From: Parvibaculum sedimenti
GTDB taxonomy: Bacteria > Pseudomonadota > Alphaproteobacteria > Parvibaculales > Parvibaculaceae
Reading direction: 5' to 3'
Length of the DNA stretch: 64,000 nt
Assembly (NCBI RefSeq): GCF_009184905.1
Contig: NZ_WESC01000001.1
Span: 124,001 to 188,000 of the forward strand
Shown: piece by piece, positions 8,078 to 17,741 of the stretch
Position numbering within the stretch: the first letter of the stretch is position 1
How the letters are laid out: each line of letters opens with the position of its first letter
Program-made: the position numbers and the translations under genes
The notes under the pieces: generated by a model
Database searches by the model: none
Told to the model about the DNA's origin: nothing
Seen by the model: only the letters and a program-made list of their open reading frames with translations

Positions 8078-9514
8078 TCAATAGGCGTTACGGCCGACGA
8101 GGCCATAAAGTGGAGTGAGACTCAGAATTTTTACGTCGAACCAGATTGACCAGTGTTCGAGGTAGAAAAGATCGTATTCGAGTCGCATCCGCAAATCCTG
8201 CTCGGACGAGATCTCGCCCCGCGAGCCGTTGATCTGCGCCCAGCCCGTCATCCCGGGCTTGACCTTGTAGCGGCCGACGAAGGCGGGGAGGCGGGTCTTG
8301 TAGTCCTCGTCATGGGCGATTGCATGTGGCCTCGGGCCGACGAGCGACATCTCTCCGCGAAGGACATTCAACAGTTGAGGTACTTCGTCGAGGCTGGTCA
8401 TGCGCAGGAATTTGCCTACACGGGTCACGCGCGGGTCGCGCCTGCGTGCCGGGACGATGGACTCTCCGGTCTCCACGACATTCATCGTGCGAAGTTTCCA
8501 GATATGGATCCTCTGACCGTTATAGCCAAAGCGCTCCTGCCGGAAGAAGACCGGGCCCTTGCTGTCGAGCTTGATGGCGATGGCGGCAATCGCCATGGGA
8601 ACTGAGAAAAGGATGAGCGCCAGCGAGCCGACAATGACGTCCTCTGTGCGTTTGATGATCAGGTCCCAGGCGCGGAGCGGCGGGTCGAAGACTTCGATCA
8701 GCGTAATGCCCTGATGCTTGACGAAGCCCTTGGCATGTTGGGCGAGATAGGAAAATGGGGGGCAAAAGCGGACGGCAACCGGCAGGGCGCCGAATCTTTC
8801 CAGCAATCCGCTGACCCTCTCCTCCTCGACGTTCGATAGCGACAATATGATTTCGTCGACCGGCTGTGATTGGCAGAGGTCAATGAGGTCCTCCGCACCC
8901 CCCGCAAGCGCGCATGGGATGTCCTCGGGAGGGAGGTCATCGAAGACGCCAAGGACAGTATATTTACTGGGCGCAAGGGAAAGGCGCTTCAGCAGTTCCC
9001 CTGTTCTTGTGCCGCCGCCATAAATGACGATCTGCCGGGACAGCATTCCACTCGAATCTATCCGGTTGAGCGCCCCGGCGGCGAGAGAATGAAGAAAGAG
9101 CAGGCCCAGGCCGCAACTTGCTGTCCAGGTGATGAACCAGATGCGCGAGAAGTTGTCGGACACCTTGAGGAGAAAGCCCAGGGCGAGCGTCAGGGTGACG
9201 GCCGTGATGAAGCCCTGAAGCACCTGCCGAATGCGGCCCGTCGGCTCCATGATCTCGTCGAGTTCGTAAAGGCGCCGCGCCCGAAAGATAATAATGGTCA
9301 TAAATGCCATAACCAGCGCCACAGCGAGGTGGCGGGTGTCGAGCGGCGCACTCCTGGCGAGGTAAAGACTGAGAACAATCTTGGTCGCGAGAGCCGAGAA
9401 GATGATCCAGAATCCGTCGAGGAGCATCAGGCCATCGGAGAGCAAAGTCGGGCTCGCGACTCTCCCTTTTCGGACACGCCGACCACGCAACAGACGCCCA
9501 TCGCTGTTCAACAT
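8078..9514 (-). CDS. Polyprenyl-phosphate sugar-1-phosphate transferase (exopolysaccharide initiating enzyme, WcaJ/ExoY type)
   Basis: 478-residue inner-membrane enzyme. About four to five N-terminal helices (residues 20-125) are followed by a CoA-binding-like Rossmann domain (IVIYGGGTRTGELLKRL near residue 155) and a final helix. The C-terminal sugar transferase domain has FFRQERFGYNGQ, SLDEVPQLLNVL with the catalytic Asp-Glu pair, SLVGPRPHA and KPGMTGWAQ. It transfers a sugar-1-phosphate to undecaprenyl phosphate to start a repeat unit. ATG 9514 is chosen for its GGGGAG site seven bases upstream. No Wzx/Wzy or chain-length genes are adjacent. Confidence 0.9.
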   Translation of the reverse strand: MLNSDGRLLRGRRVRKGRVASPTLLSDGLMLLDGFWIIFSALATKIVLSLYLARSAPLDTRHLAVALVMAFMTIIIFRARRLYELDEIMEPTGRIRQVLQGFITAVTLTLALGFLLKVSDNFSRIWFITWTASCGLGLLFLHSLAAGALNRIDSSGMLSRQIVIYGGGTRTGELLKRLSLAPSKYTVLGVFDDLPPEDIPCALAGGAEDLIDLCQSQPVDEIILSLSNVEEERVSGLLERFGALPVAVRFCPPFSYLAQHAKGFVKHQGITLIEVFDPPLRAWDLIIKRTEDVIVGSLALILFSVPMAIAAIAIKLDSKGPVFFRQERFGYNGQRIHIWKLRTMNVVETGESIVPARRRDPRVTRVGKFLRMTSLDEVPQLLNVLRGEMSLVGPRPHAIAHDEDYKTRLPAFVGRYKVKPGMTGWAQINGSRGEISSEQDLRMRLEYDLFYLEHWSIWFDVKILSLTPLYGLVGRNAY

Positions 9515-9692
9515 GAGTACGCTCCCCGTACGCCACGACAACCAACACTGCGAACGTATCATTCTGGAACAGGTCGAACCTGCCTTTCAGTTACGCTCCA
9601 CCCCTTCGTCGCCAATGGCAACGCAAGACCCTTCGGTTTTGGAATGATTGCGGTGTTGCCAGGCCTCCAACCTTTGTTGCGAGGCGAAGGCA

Positions 9693-10901
9693 TCAGCTTT
9701 GGGGGGACGGTTGCCTGAGGGCCTGTGCGGCTTGTACGGCGATCGATCTCATTCGGTCGGCGTTCGATTTCAGGTTCTTGATCTGAGCGGCGGCGTCGAT
9801 TTCCTGCAGCGCCGCCCTGAGATGCCCGCGGGCCTGTTCAACCTTTCCTTGCGCCACTGCGAACTGAATTCCGCTGATCGCATGCGCGGCGCGTTCGAGA
9901 TGCAGTTGTCCGTTAAAGGCCTGAACCAGGCTCGCGAGTTCCCGGCCGAACAGGCACTCTTGATCGAGAAGATGAAGATTGCTTGGCCGGTCGTATGCGG
10001 ACCAATCCGGATTCAGGTCTTCCCATCGAACATCGTCGCGCCGCTCTGCGAGCAGGCGGTTCGACTTGTTGAAGCGATCCTGGATCTTTCGCGCCAGAGG
10101 CAGGCCGATGGATAGCTTGTTTCCTTTGGGCAGAGCGGAAAAAGGAATGTCCCTGTTCTGGTTGACGACGTTGTCCTCGTTGAATTGCGGAATTTGCAGG
10201 GCGTTGTTGAGGGCGATCTTTTCCACGCTCAGCGCCGTGTTGAGATTTGGAACACCCACCGTATTTGTCCGGTCGATGCCAAATCGCTCGATCAACATCT
10301 CCACGAGGGATGGTGCGTGCCTGTAGGAAAAGAGCCTCACGTTTGATCTTCCGAATGCCTCCTCCCACCGATCCACGAGCTGATTGTAATCGAGATGCGC
10401 CTCCAGACTCGATTCGTTGTTGAACCAGTCGACGTCGACTTTCGATCCCAGCAACGATGCCGTCGATGCACTGGAAACGGCGTAATCGACCTGCGGACGC
10501 AGATAAATGATGACCTCAACGGATGTGAAATAATCCGCGAGAAACCGTGCAACCCGTGCGACCATTTCGTCGTTTGGAAGACGCAGTTGGAGATGCTCGC
10601 TGGAGATCACGGCCGTCCTCAGCCTGGCGCTGGAGGCCGAGGCGTATTCGCGCGCAAAGGCCTCTGATACTTTGCTGACGAAGGCTTCGTGCTTTTCGGG
10701 ATCGGTGAGTCCGAGCCGATAAAAGCCGTCATCGGGTTTGTCCGGGTCCATCGCCAATATCGCGAGCCATTGATGGTTGACGCCGCCGACCTCGGGGTAC
10801 CAGAGGCCGGTGTTATTCAGCGTCGGTCTGTTTTTCGAGAGCCATTGCTGCGCGGTCGTTGTTCCGGTCTTTGCGGTTCCGATATGCAGAAGAAGTTTCA
10901 T
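9693..10901 (-). CDS. Sulfotransferase-like P-loop protein
   Basis: 402 residues. The N-terminus LLLHIGTAKTGTTTAQQWL matches the 5'-phosphosulfate-binding loop of the PAPS-dependent sulfotransferase fold. A second conserved segment, EVIIYLRPQVDYAVSSAS (about residues 130-150), resembles the 3'-phosphate-binding strand and helix. The C-terminal third (about 300-402) is helical and not recognised. It may sulfate a carbohydrate given its position beside the polysaccharide-initiating enzyme, but the acceptor is unknown and some family members are not proven sulfotransferases. The coding sequence looks less GC-rich by eye than its neighbours, hinting at transfer. Confidence 0.7.
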   Translation of the reverse strand: MKLLLHIGTAKTGTTTAQQWLSKNRPTLNNTGLWYPEVGGVNHQWLAILAMDPDKPDDGFYRLGLTDPEKHEAFVSKVSEAFAREYASASSARLRTAVISSEHLQLRLPNDEMVARVARFLADYFTSVEVIIYLRPQVDYAVSSASTASLLGSKVDVDWFNNESSLEAHLDYNQLVDRWEEAFGRSNVRLFSYRHAPSLVEMLIERFGIDRTNTVGVPNLNTALSVEKIALNNALQIPQFNEDNVVNQNRDIPFSALPKGNKLSIGLPLARKIQDRFNKSNRLLAERRDDVRWEDLNPDWSAYDRPSNLHLLDQECLFGRELASLVQAFNGQLHLERAAHAISGIQFAVAQGKVEQARGHLRAALQEIDAAAQIKNLKSNADRMRSIAVQAAQALRQPSPQS

Positions 10902-11222
10902 TACGGGCAGCGCTCCCTCTTGTTGTCGGGCGCTACGTCGAAAGGGTGCATCCGACGCAGCTCTTCGCAGATATGGCGCGGCCGGGGGCCTTCGACCGTT
11001 GGATCTGCCCGCTAACCTTAAGCCGCCGCCGGGAGCTGGACACTGTTTTTGGGTCTATTTTTGGAAGGACCGGAGCCGGCGAAGGGCGGGATAGAGCCGG
11101 GAGTCGATCCGCTTCCCGCGGCCTCCATCTCCGCGCTGTCGGGGGCGCTGACGCATCATCACAGGACAAGCCTGTCCGACCGGGTCACCGATCCGGCGAG
11201 ATGACAGGAGCTTTGAGGGATT
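10902..11222. other. Non-coding stretch between the sulfotransferase-like gene and tRNA-Arg
   Basis: About 320 bases without a credible gene; short open frames here lack ribosome-binding sites or family features. It would hold the promoter of the sulfotransferase-like gene. No direct repeat of the tRNA 3' end was noticed. Confidence 0.5.
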
Positions 11223-11299
<77 letters not shown>

Positions 11300-11481
11300 C
11301 CGGGCGAGGCTGACCCCGCGCGATTGGGCGCAAACTAAAGGAAAGCGGCGGGCATGACAATCAGCCAATCCGGACGAAGCCGGCCTCATGGGCCCGCTTG
11401 GACCGTCCGGCGAATTGATCTATACCCGACGCTGCGTGTGAACGGCCGCCGGGGGGCTGCCGGAGCGGGTCTGGGGCTTTG

Positions 11482-11982
11482 ATGTCGGCGCATTTGCGGC
11501 TTTCTCCTTTCGATATTTTTCTCGATCCGCTTCTCGACCTCCAGGATTCGAGGCTGCGCGAGCTGCTGGCCTATTGGAACGGCAAGCGCGCCGGGCGCGC
11601 CATGCCGTCCCGGGCTGATGTGAGTCCGGCCGAGATCGTCAGCCATCTTCCCTCGGTCTTCCTGATCGGGGCGGAGCTGCCTGCGGTAAACCCGGCCCAT
11701 TTTCATGTGCGGCTGATGGGGACGGCGCTGAACGAGCTTTTTGCCGCCGATTTCACGGGGCGGACGCTTGAGCAGGGGCTCTCCGAAAAGGCCTCGTCGG
11801 CGCTGGCCAAGGTGCTGGGCGTCGTCTGCGAGTTGCGCCGCCCGCTTCGGCTTCATGGTCAGGCTGTTTTCGATGAGGAGCGCGGGCCGACCGAGATCGA
11901 GGCCGTCTTCATGCCGCTGACGCTTGGCGGCACGCGGGTTGAAATGGCGATGGGCGAATTGGTGAAGCGCGCCTCGGCTTGA
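11482..11982 (+). CDS. PAS-fold protein of the PAS_5 family
   Basis: 166-residue soluble protein. It matches the alphaproteobacterial PAS_5 family: a helical opening (LLDLQDSRLRELLAYWNGKR), then PSRADVSPAEIVSHLPSVFL, then beta-rich PAS-like segments with FHVRLMGTALNELFAADFTG. It has no output domain, so it probably senses or binds a ligand or partner; the function is unknown. ATG 11482 is used; a TTG one codon upstream is possible. It converges on the ABC ATPase with 15 bases between stops. Confidence 0.75.
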   Translation: MSAHLRLSPFDIFLDPLLDLQDSRLRELLAYWNGKRAGRAMPSRADVSPAEIVSHLPSVFLIGAELPAVNPAHFHVRLMGTALNELFAADFTGRTLEQGLSEKASSALAKVLGVVCELRRPLRLHGQAVFDEERGPTEIEAVFMPLTLGGTRVEMAMGELVKRASA

Positions 11983-11997
11983 GCTGCGCGTTTCCGC

Positions 11998-13020
11998 TCA
12001 GGCGCTTTTGGCGCGTTGCGTTCCCGTCAGTTGCAGGAACACATCCTCGAGGTCGGACTCTTCGGTCGAGATGTCGACAATCTCGAAGCCGCTCGCGCGC
12101 ACGCGGTCGAGAATGTCCATCACGCCCGCTTCGACCGGATTATAGAGGATGGCGAGTGCACCGCTCGGCGTGATCTCGGTCCGGAGGCCTTCGATCGCCG
12201 CTCTTTCCGGTGTCACCGGCCAGACGGTTCGGATGATGAGCTTCTTGTCGGTGACGCGGCCGATAAGCGTCTGCGTCGGCTCGCAGGCGACGACTTCGCC
12301 CTTGTCGATGATGGCGATGGTGTCGCAGAGCTCCTGCGCTTCCTCGAGATAATGCGTCGTCAGCACGATGGTCGTGCCGTTGGCATGGAGCTGCTTCACG
12401 TAGTCCCAAAGCTGCTTGCGGAGCTCGATGTCAACGCCCGCCGTCGGCTCGTCGAGGACCAGCACCGGCGGGTTGTGAACCATCGCCTTGGCGACGAGGA
12501 GCCGCCGCCTCATGCCGCCCGACAGCGTGCGCGCATAGGCATCGGCCTTGTCCTCGAGACCCATGGCGCGGAGGATTTCCATGGTTCGCCGCTCGCGCTT
12601 CGGCACACCATAAAGGCCCGCCTGAAGCTCCAGCGCCTCGGCGGGCGTGAAGAAGGGATCGATATTGAGTTCCTGCGGCACGACTCCGATGGAGGCCCGT
12701 GCCTGGCGCGGATTGGCGTCGATATCGAAGCCCCAGACGGTGGCCGTGCCCGAGGTTTTGACGACGAGGCCCGCGAGAATGTTGATGAGCGTCGATTTGC
12801 CGGCGCCATTGGGGCCGAGAAGGCCGAAGATTGAGCCGCGCGGCACGGAGATGTCGATGCCCTTCAGCGCTTCCTTGGCCGGCTGCCCGTTGCTCGCCTT
12901 GTAAATCTTGCGCAAGGACCGGACCTCGATCGCACAAGGCGCGGACGTTTCCGGCGAGGGCGCGCCCGGTGTGGTCATGGCTCTGGAAGGCAAAGACTCT
13001 GTCGGCAGGATTTCGGCCAT
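11998..13020 (-). CDS. ABC transporter ATP-binding protein, YadG/DrrA-like exporter type
   Basis: 340-residue ATPase. Walker A GPNGAGKST (about residue 70), Q-loop VPQELNIDPF, signature LSGGMRRRL, Walker B VLVLDEPTAGVD and the switch histidine in TTHYLEEA are all intact, so it should be catalytic. The C-terminal 90 residues form the extension seen in drug or lipid exporters of the YadG/DrrA type. The ABC-2 permease normally encoded next to it is absent; the flanking genes are a convergent PAS protein and divergent polA. The N-terminal 25 residues are poorly conserved-looking and the start could be at 12978. Confidence 0.87.
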   Translation of the reverse strand: MAEILPTESLPSRAMTTPGAPSPETSAPCAIEVRSLRKIYKASNGQPAKEALKGIDISVPRGSIFGLLGPNGAGKSTLINILAGLVVKTSGTATVWGFDIDANPRQARASIGVVPQELNIDPFFTPAEALELQAGLYGVPKRERRTMEILRAMGLEDKADAYARTLSGGMRRRLLVAKAMVHNPPVLVLDEPTAGVDIELRKQLWDYVKQLHANGTTIVLTTHYLEEAQELCDTIAIIDKGEVVACEPTQTLIGRVTDKKLIIRTVWPVTPERAAIEGLRTEITPSGALAILYNPVEAGVMDILDRVRASGFEIVDISTEESDLEDVFLQLTGTQRAKSA

Positions 13021-13151
13021 TGGCGGCTCTTTATGTATCGGCCCGACACTGGTAGCACCGGCCGTCGAACGGGGTCAAATCGAGGGCTTTGGGCTTTGCC
13101 CGGAGGCGCTATGATGCGGCCCTTCGAGTTGAATATAGGAAGGCGATTGGC

Positions 13152-16058
13152 GTGGCGAAGAGCGGACCGGCAGAAAAAGCGACGGAAAGACCCCTGAAGA
13201 AGGGCGACCATCTCTTTCTGGTCGACGGCTCGGGCTATATTTTCCGCGCCTACCACGCCTTGCCTCCGCTGACGCGCAAGTCCGACGGGTTGCCGACTGG
13301 CGCCGTCGCGGGCTTCTGCAACATGCTCTACAAGCTCATCGAGGATACGAAGGACGAGTTCGAGCCGACGCATCTCGCCGTCATCTTCGATGCCTCGGGC
13401 AAGACTTTCCGCAACGACATCTATCCGCTCTACAAGGCGCAGCGCCCCGAGCCGCCGGAGGATTTGCGTCCGCAATTCGCGCTGGTGCGCGACGCTGTGC
13501 GCGCCTTCTCCGTGCCATCGATCGAGATGCTGAATTACGAGGCCGACGACCTCATCGCCACCTATGCGCGGCTGGCGCGGGAAGCGGGCGCGCGCGTCAC
13601 CATCGTCTCGTCCGACAAGGATCTGATGCAGCTCGTCTCCGACGATGTCGACATGCTCGACACGATGAAGATGAAGACGATCCGCCACGCCGAAGTGATC
13701 GAGAAATTCGGCGTGCCGCCGGAAAAGGTCATCGACGTGCAGGCGCTCGCGGGCGACAGCGTCGACAATGTGCCCGGCGTTCCCGGTATTGGCATCAAGA
13801 CGGCGGCAGAACTCATCAATGAATATGGCGATCTGGAATCGCTGCTCGCCCGCGCCTCCGAGATCAAGCAGCCGAAGCGCCGCGAAAAGCTGATCGAGAA
13901 TGCGGAGCTTGCGCGTATTTCGAAGCAGCTTGTCACGCTCGATCAGAACGTGCCCATCGACGTGCCTGTCGAAGCGATGGGCATTCATGATCCCAACCCG
14001 GGAAAGCTCATCGCCTTTCTCAAGGACATGGAATTCACGACGTTGACGCGCCGTGTTGGCGAACGCTTCGGCGTCGATGTCGACAAGGTGGCGCCCGCGG
14101 GCGAGCACCCGTCGCATCCTGCGGGCGAAGAAAAGCCCACCCGGGTGGAGATGGCGCCGTCGAAGATTGGTGGCGCTCCCGGCGCGACGCTTGCGGGCCT
14201 CGATCGTTCCTTCAAGGATGCGCGCCATGTCGCTGTGACGACACTTGCCGAACTTCAGGAGTGGATCGCGCGCGCATGCGAGGCAGGAATCGTCGCCGTC
14301 GATACGGAGACGGATTCGCTCGATCCGATGCAGGCGCGGCTCGTCGGCTTTTCGCTCTGCTACGAGCCGGGCTTTGCCTGCTATGTGCCGCTGCAGCATG
14401 GAAGCGGCGGCAATCTAGATCTCGACAACGCGGCGACGCAGCAGCAGATTCCGATGAAGGATGCCCTCGCCGCGTTGAAGCCGCTTTTCGAGGATCCCTC
14501 GATTCTCAAGGTCGGCCAGAACCTCAAATACGATCTCACGGTCTTCGCGCAGCATGGGCTTTCGCTCACCGCGCACGACGACACGATGCTCATGTCCTAT
14601 GCGCTCGACGCCGGACTCCACGGTCACGGAATGGACGAGCTTTCCGAGCTTCATCTCGGCCACAAGCCGATTCCCTATTCGGAAGTCGCAGGGAGCGGCA
14701 AGGCGCAGGTGACGTTCGATCAGGTGCCGGTGGACAAGGCCGTGGCCTATGCCGCCGAAGATGCAGATGTGACGCTCCGCCTCTTTCATGTGCTGCGCCC
14801 GCGCCTCGTCGCCGAGCATCGCCTGACCGTTTACGAAACGCTTGAACGTCCGCTCGTGCCTGTGCTTGTCGATATGGAACGCGCAGGCATCAAGGTCGAC
14901 CGCAATGTGCTGGCGCGGCTTTCCGGCGACTTCGCGCAGAAGATGGCGCAATACGAGGAAGAGATTTACGAGCTTGCGGGCCACCGCTTCAACATCGGCT
15001 CGCCCAAGCAGCTCGGCGAAATCCTCTACGACAAGATGGGCCATGAAGGCGGCAAGAAGACCAAGACCGGTGCCTGGTCGACCGACGCCGACGCGCTCGA
15101 AGCACTCGCCGTGCAAGGCCACGATCTGCCGCGCCGGGTGCTCGACTGGCGCGGGCTGTCGAAGCTGAAAAGCACCTATACCGACGCGCTTCCTTCTTTC
15201 ATCCATCCCGAGACGGGCCGCGTCCATACAAGCTATTCACTCGCTGCAACGTCCACGGGCCGACTTTCGTCGAGCGATCCGAACTTGCAGAACATCCCGG
15301 TTCGTACCGAGGATGGCCGCAAGATCCGCACGGCCTTCATTGCGGAAAAGGGCAACAAGCTCATTTCGGCGGACTACAGCCAGATCGAGTTGCGGCTTCT
15401 CGCGCACATTGCCGATATCGACGCGTTGAAGAAGGCCTTTGCGGAAGGCATGGACATTCACGCCATGACGGCCTCCGAAATGTTCGGCGTGCCGGTCCAG
15501 GGGATGGACCCGTCGGTGCGCCGCCGCGCCAAGGCGATCAATTTCGGTATCATCTACGGTATTTCGGCTTTCGGTCTCGCGAACCAGCTCGGCATTCCGC
15601 GTCAGGAGGCGGGCGAATATATCGACCGCTATTTCAAGCGCTTCCCTGGCATCCGCGCCTATATGGAGACGACGAAGGAGCAGGCGCATACACATGGCTT
15701 CGTCGAGACGATCTTCGGCCGCCGCGTGCATCTGCCCGCCATCAACTCGAAGAACCCGGCCGAGCGCGCCTTCAACGAACGCGCCGCCATCAACGCCCCC
15801 ATTCAGGGCGCCGCCGCCGACATCATCCGCCGCGCCATGATCCGCATGCCAGATGCGCTCCGCGACGCGAGGCTCTCGGCGCGCATGCTTCTCCAGGTGC
15901 ATGACGAATTGATCTTCGAAGCGCCCGACGACGAGGCGGAGAAGACTTGCGCGCTCGTCGCGAAGGTGATGGCGGATGCCGCGGAGCCTGCCGTCAAGCT
16001 CTCCGTGCCGCTCGACGTCGAGGCGCGTGCGGCAAATAATTGGGACGAGGCGCATTGA
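13152..16058 (+). CDS. polA: DNA polymerase I
   Basis: 968-residue repair and Okazaki-fragment polymerase. The N-terminal 5' nuclease domain begins with HLFLVDGSGYIFRAYHAL and has DLIATYARLAREAG and SSDKDLMQLV. The middle 3'-5' exonuclease domain retains the metal-binding DTETDSL, so proofreading should be intact. The polymerase domain has motif A SADYSQIELRLLAH, the O-helix RRRAKAINFGIIYG and motif C LQVHDELIFE. The GTG at 13152 is chosen because AGGAAGG lies seven bases upstream and it starts the conserved protein; a TTG-initiated upstream extension is unlikely. A TATGAT sequence at 13110-13115 could be the -10 element. Confidence 0.96.
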   Translation: MAKSGPAEKATERPLKKGDHLFLVDGSGYIFRAYHALPPLTRKSDGLPTGAVAGFCNMLYKLIEDTKDEFEPTHLAVIFDASGKTFRNDIYPLYKAQRPEPPEDLRPQFALVRDAVRAFSVPSIEMLNYEADDLIATYARLAREAGARVTIVSSDKDLMQLVSDDVDMLDTMKMKTIRHAEVIEKFGVPPEKVIDVQALAGDSVDNVPGVPGIGIKTAAELINEYGDLESLLARASEIKQPKRREKLIENAELARISKQLVTLDQNVPIDVPVEAMGIHDPNPGKLIAFLKDMEFTTLTRRVGERFGVDVDKVAPAGEHPSHPAGEEKPTRVEMAPSKIGGAPGATLAGLDRSFKDARHVAVTTLAELQEWIARACEAGIVAVDTETDSLDPMQARLVGFSLCYEPGFACYVPLQHGSGGNLDLDNAATQQQIPMKDALAALKPLFEDPSILKVGQNLKYDLTVFAQHGLSLTAHDDTMLMSYALDAGLHGHGMDELSELHLGHKPIPYSEVAGSGKAQVTFDQVPVDKAVAYAAEDADVTLRLFHVLRPRLVAEHRLTVYETLERPLVPVLVDMERAGIKVDRNVLARLSGDFAQKMAQYEEEIYELAGHRFNIGSPKQLGEILYDKMGHEGGKKTKTGAWSTDADALEALAVQGHDLPRRVLDWRGLSKLKSTYTDALPSFIHPETGRVHTSYSLAATSTGRLSSSDPNLQNIPVRTEDGRKIRTAFIAEKGNKLISADYSQIELRLLAHIADIDALKKAFAEGMDIHAMTASEMFGVPVQGMDPSVRRRAKAINFGIIYGISAFGLANQLGIPRQEAGEYIDRYFKRFPGIRAYMETTKEQAHTHGFVETIFGRRVHLPAINSKNPAERAFNERAAINAPIQGAAADIIRRAMIRMPDALRDARLSARMLLQVHDELIFEAPDDEAEKTCALVAKVMADAAEPAVKLSVPLDVEARAANNWDEAH

Positions 16059-16060
16059 AG

Positions 16061-16639
16061 ATGGTTTGGTGGCGCTCCGCTGGCATGGCCGTGTTGGCGA
16101 TCGGTATCGCGGCACTCTGCACGCCCGTCGGAGCCGAAGAATGTCCGCCACTTTTTTCGCTGCAAGATGCGAATCGATTCAACCCGCCGCATTTCGACGA
16201 GTACCAAGTGGCCGTGCTCAAGCTCGGACGGCCTGCGTCGGCGAGGATAGACGAAGATACGCAGGCGAAGCTCTATCGGAGCGTCCTGAAGGAGGGCGCC
16301 ACCAAGGGACCGAATTTCGCGGGCCAATACACCATCGTGGGCTGGGGCTGCGGGAGTAGCTGCTTGCAATTTGCGATCGTCGACGCACGGACCGGCGAGG
16401 TCTTCTTTCCCGCGGGCATTCACAACATCGCGACGGCCCATGTACAGGGCGTCGATGGCGAGGAGGCGGAATATACGGGTCTTCGATTCCGTCTCGACAG
16501 CGATCTCCTGATTACACTTGGTGCAATCAATGAAGACGAGCGGCGGGAGGGTTGGTCCTTTTTCAAATGGACAGGCGGGAAGCTGGACCTGATACGCTTC
16601 ATTCCGAGACCAAGACAGGAATGCGAACCACATCGATGA
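16061..16639 (+). CDS. Exported protein of unknown function with an NFAGQYTIVGWGCGSSC motif
   Basis: 192 residues. A cleavable signal peptide (about residues 1-24, ending VGAEE) predicts a periplasmic location. The core motif NFAGQYTIVGWGCGSSCLQF, followed by FAIVDARTGEVFFP, occurs in uncharacterised periplasmic proteins of many proteobacteria; two cysteines in the motif could form a disulfide. The ATG lies two bases after the polA stop. The end overlaps the start of the next gene, so the two are probably coupled. The function is not known. Confidence 0.7.
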   Translation: MVWWRSAGMAVLAIGIAALCTPVGAEECPPLFSLQDANRFNPPHFDEYQVAVLKLGRPASARIDEDTQAKLYRSVLKEGATKGPNFAGQYTIVGWGCGSSCLQFAIVDARTGEVFFPAGIHNIATAHVQGVDGEEAEYTGLRFRLDSDLLITLGAINEDERREGWSFFKWTGGKLDLIRFIPRPRQECEPHR

Positions 16640-17691
16640 GAGCCAAGGGAGAAGACAGAAGTTTCGGGTGGGAGACGCGGCTTGTGCTTGCCTCGCCCCT
16701 CAATCTCTTCTGGACGGGCGCCGCCATCGCGGTGCTTCTCTATCTGAGCTTCGTGTCGTGCGCGCTCTGGAATGGCCTCAACATTGTCATCGACCGCACG
16801 GGCGATCCGACGCTTTCATCCGACGCATGGACCGCGCTCTGCATGGCGCTGCTCTGGTGGACCATCATCAGCCTCGGCCAGTACACGCGGAGCGCCAATC
16901 TGGCGGAAGCCTGGAAGCTTTCGAAGCTCGGCGTTTCGATGAGCACTGAAAGGCTCGCCGAGCTTGAGCGCGGGCCGACGCGCGCCGCGCATCGTCGCGC
17001 TCATTTTTTCGGCCTTCTCGGTGCGGCGGCGGGCATTGTCTTCTACCTGCTCGTCTATCGTCCCGAGGGTCACGCCGTCTGGCCCAAAAACATGACACTT
17101 ACCAACGCCTGGTTCTTTGTCATGACCCTTGGTCTTTTCACCGAGATTTTCCGCAGCCTTTCTTTCGTGCGCATGGATACGACAGTCTTCGTGCGCGATC
17201 TCGATCATCGCGTGGAGATCGACCTTCTCGATATTTCAAAGCTCGACGGCTTTGGTCGCATAGCATTGCGCGGCGCCCTGCCATGGCTTCTCACAGGTAC
17301 CATCGTATTGCTGCTTCTTCTCGGTCAGCGCTCGACGGAACTTTTCTGGCCGTTGATCGCAGGGCTCGTCGCGAGCGCCACCATCGTCTTCGCCTGGCCC
17401 ATGTGGCGTGTGCACAGGCTTATCGACAATGCGAAGAAGATGGAGCTTGCGCGGCTCCGCCGCGAGATTGTGGAGACGCGCGCGGCTTTCGAAAGGCCGG
17501 GCACTGAAGGCGACCGCGCCGCGTCCCGGCTTTCCGCCCTTCTGGCGCTGGAAGAGCGTGTCGAAGAGGTGCGTGAATGGCCACTCGACATGCCGACCGT
17601 CTTCCGCTTTGCCCTCTATCTCGCGCTGCCGCTCGGCTCCTGGCTCGGTGGTGCGGTGGTAGAGCGCATTTTAGGCCTCGTCATGGGGTGA
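16636..17691 (+). CDS. Integral membrane protein of unknown function with a coiled-coil segment
   Basis: About 351 residues with roughly seven hydrophobic segments (near residues 25, 60, 120, 150, 210, 235 and 325). Between the last two lies a charged, coiled-coil-prone cytoplasmic stretch containing NAKKMELARLRREIVETRA and ALLALEERVEEVREW. I do not recognise a family. The start at 16636 gives a four-base ATGA overlap with the upstream exported protein; an in-frame ATG at 16621 is equally possible. Coupling to the periplasmic protein suggests the two act together at the inner membrane. Confidence 0.6.
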   Translation: MRAKGEDRSFGWETRLVLASPLNLFWTGAAIAVLLYLSFVSCALWNGLNIVIDRTGDPTLSSDAWTALCMALLWWTIISLGQYTRSANLAEAWKLSKLGVSMSTERLAELERGPTRAAHRRAHFFGLLGAAAGIVFYLLVYRPEGHAVWPKNMTLTNAWFFVMTLGLFTEIFRSLSFVRMDTTVFVRDLDHRVEIDLLDISKLDGFGRIALRGALPWLLTGTIVLLLLLGQRSTELFWPLIAGLVASATIVFAWPMWRVHRLIDNAKKMELARLRREIVETRAAFERPGTEGDRAASRLSALLALEERVEEVREWPLDMPTVFRFALYLALPLGSWLGGAVVERILGLVMG

Positions 17692-17741
17692 AAAGCGCGA
17701 GACGATGCCTCATCTCATATTTGTGAGAAGAGGAGGTTCCC

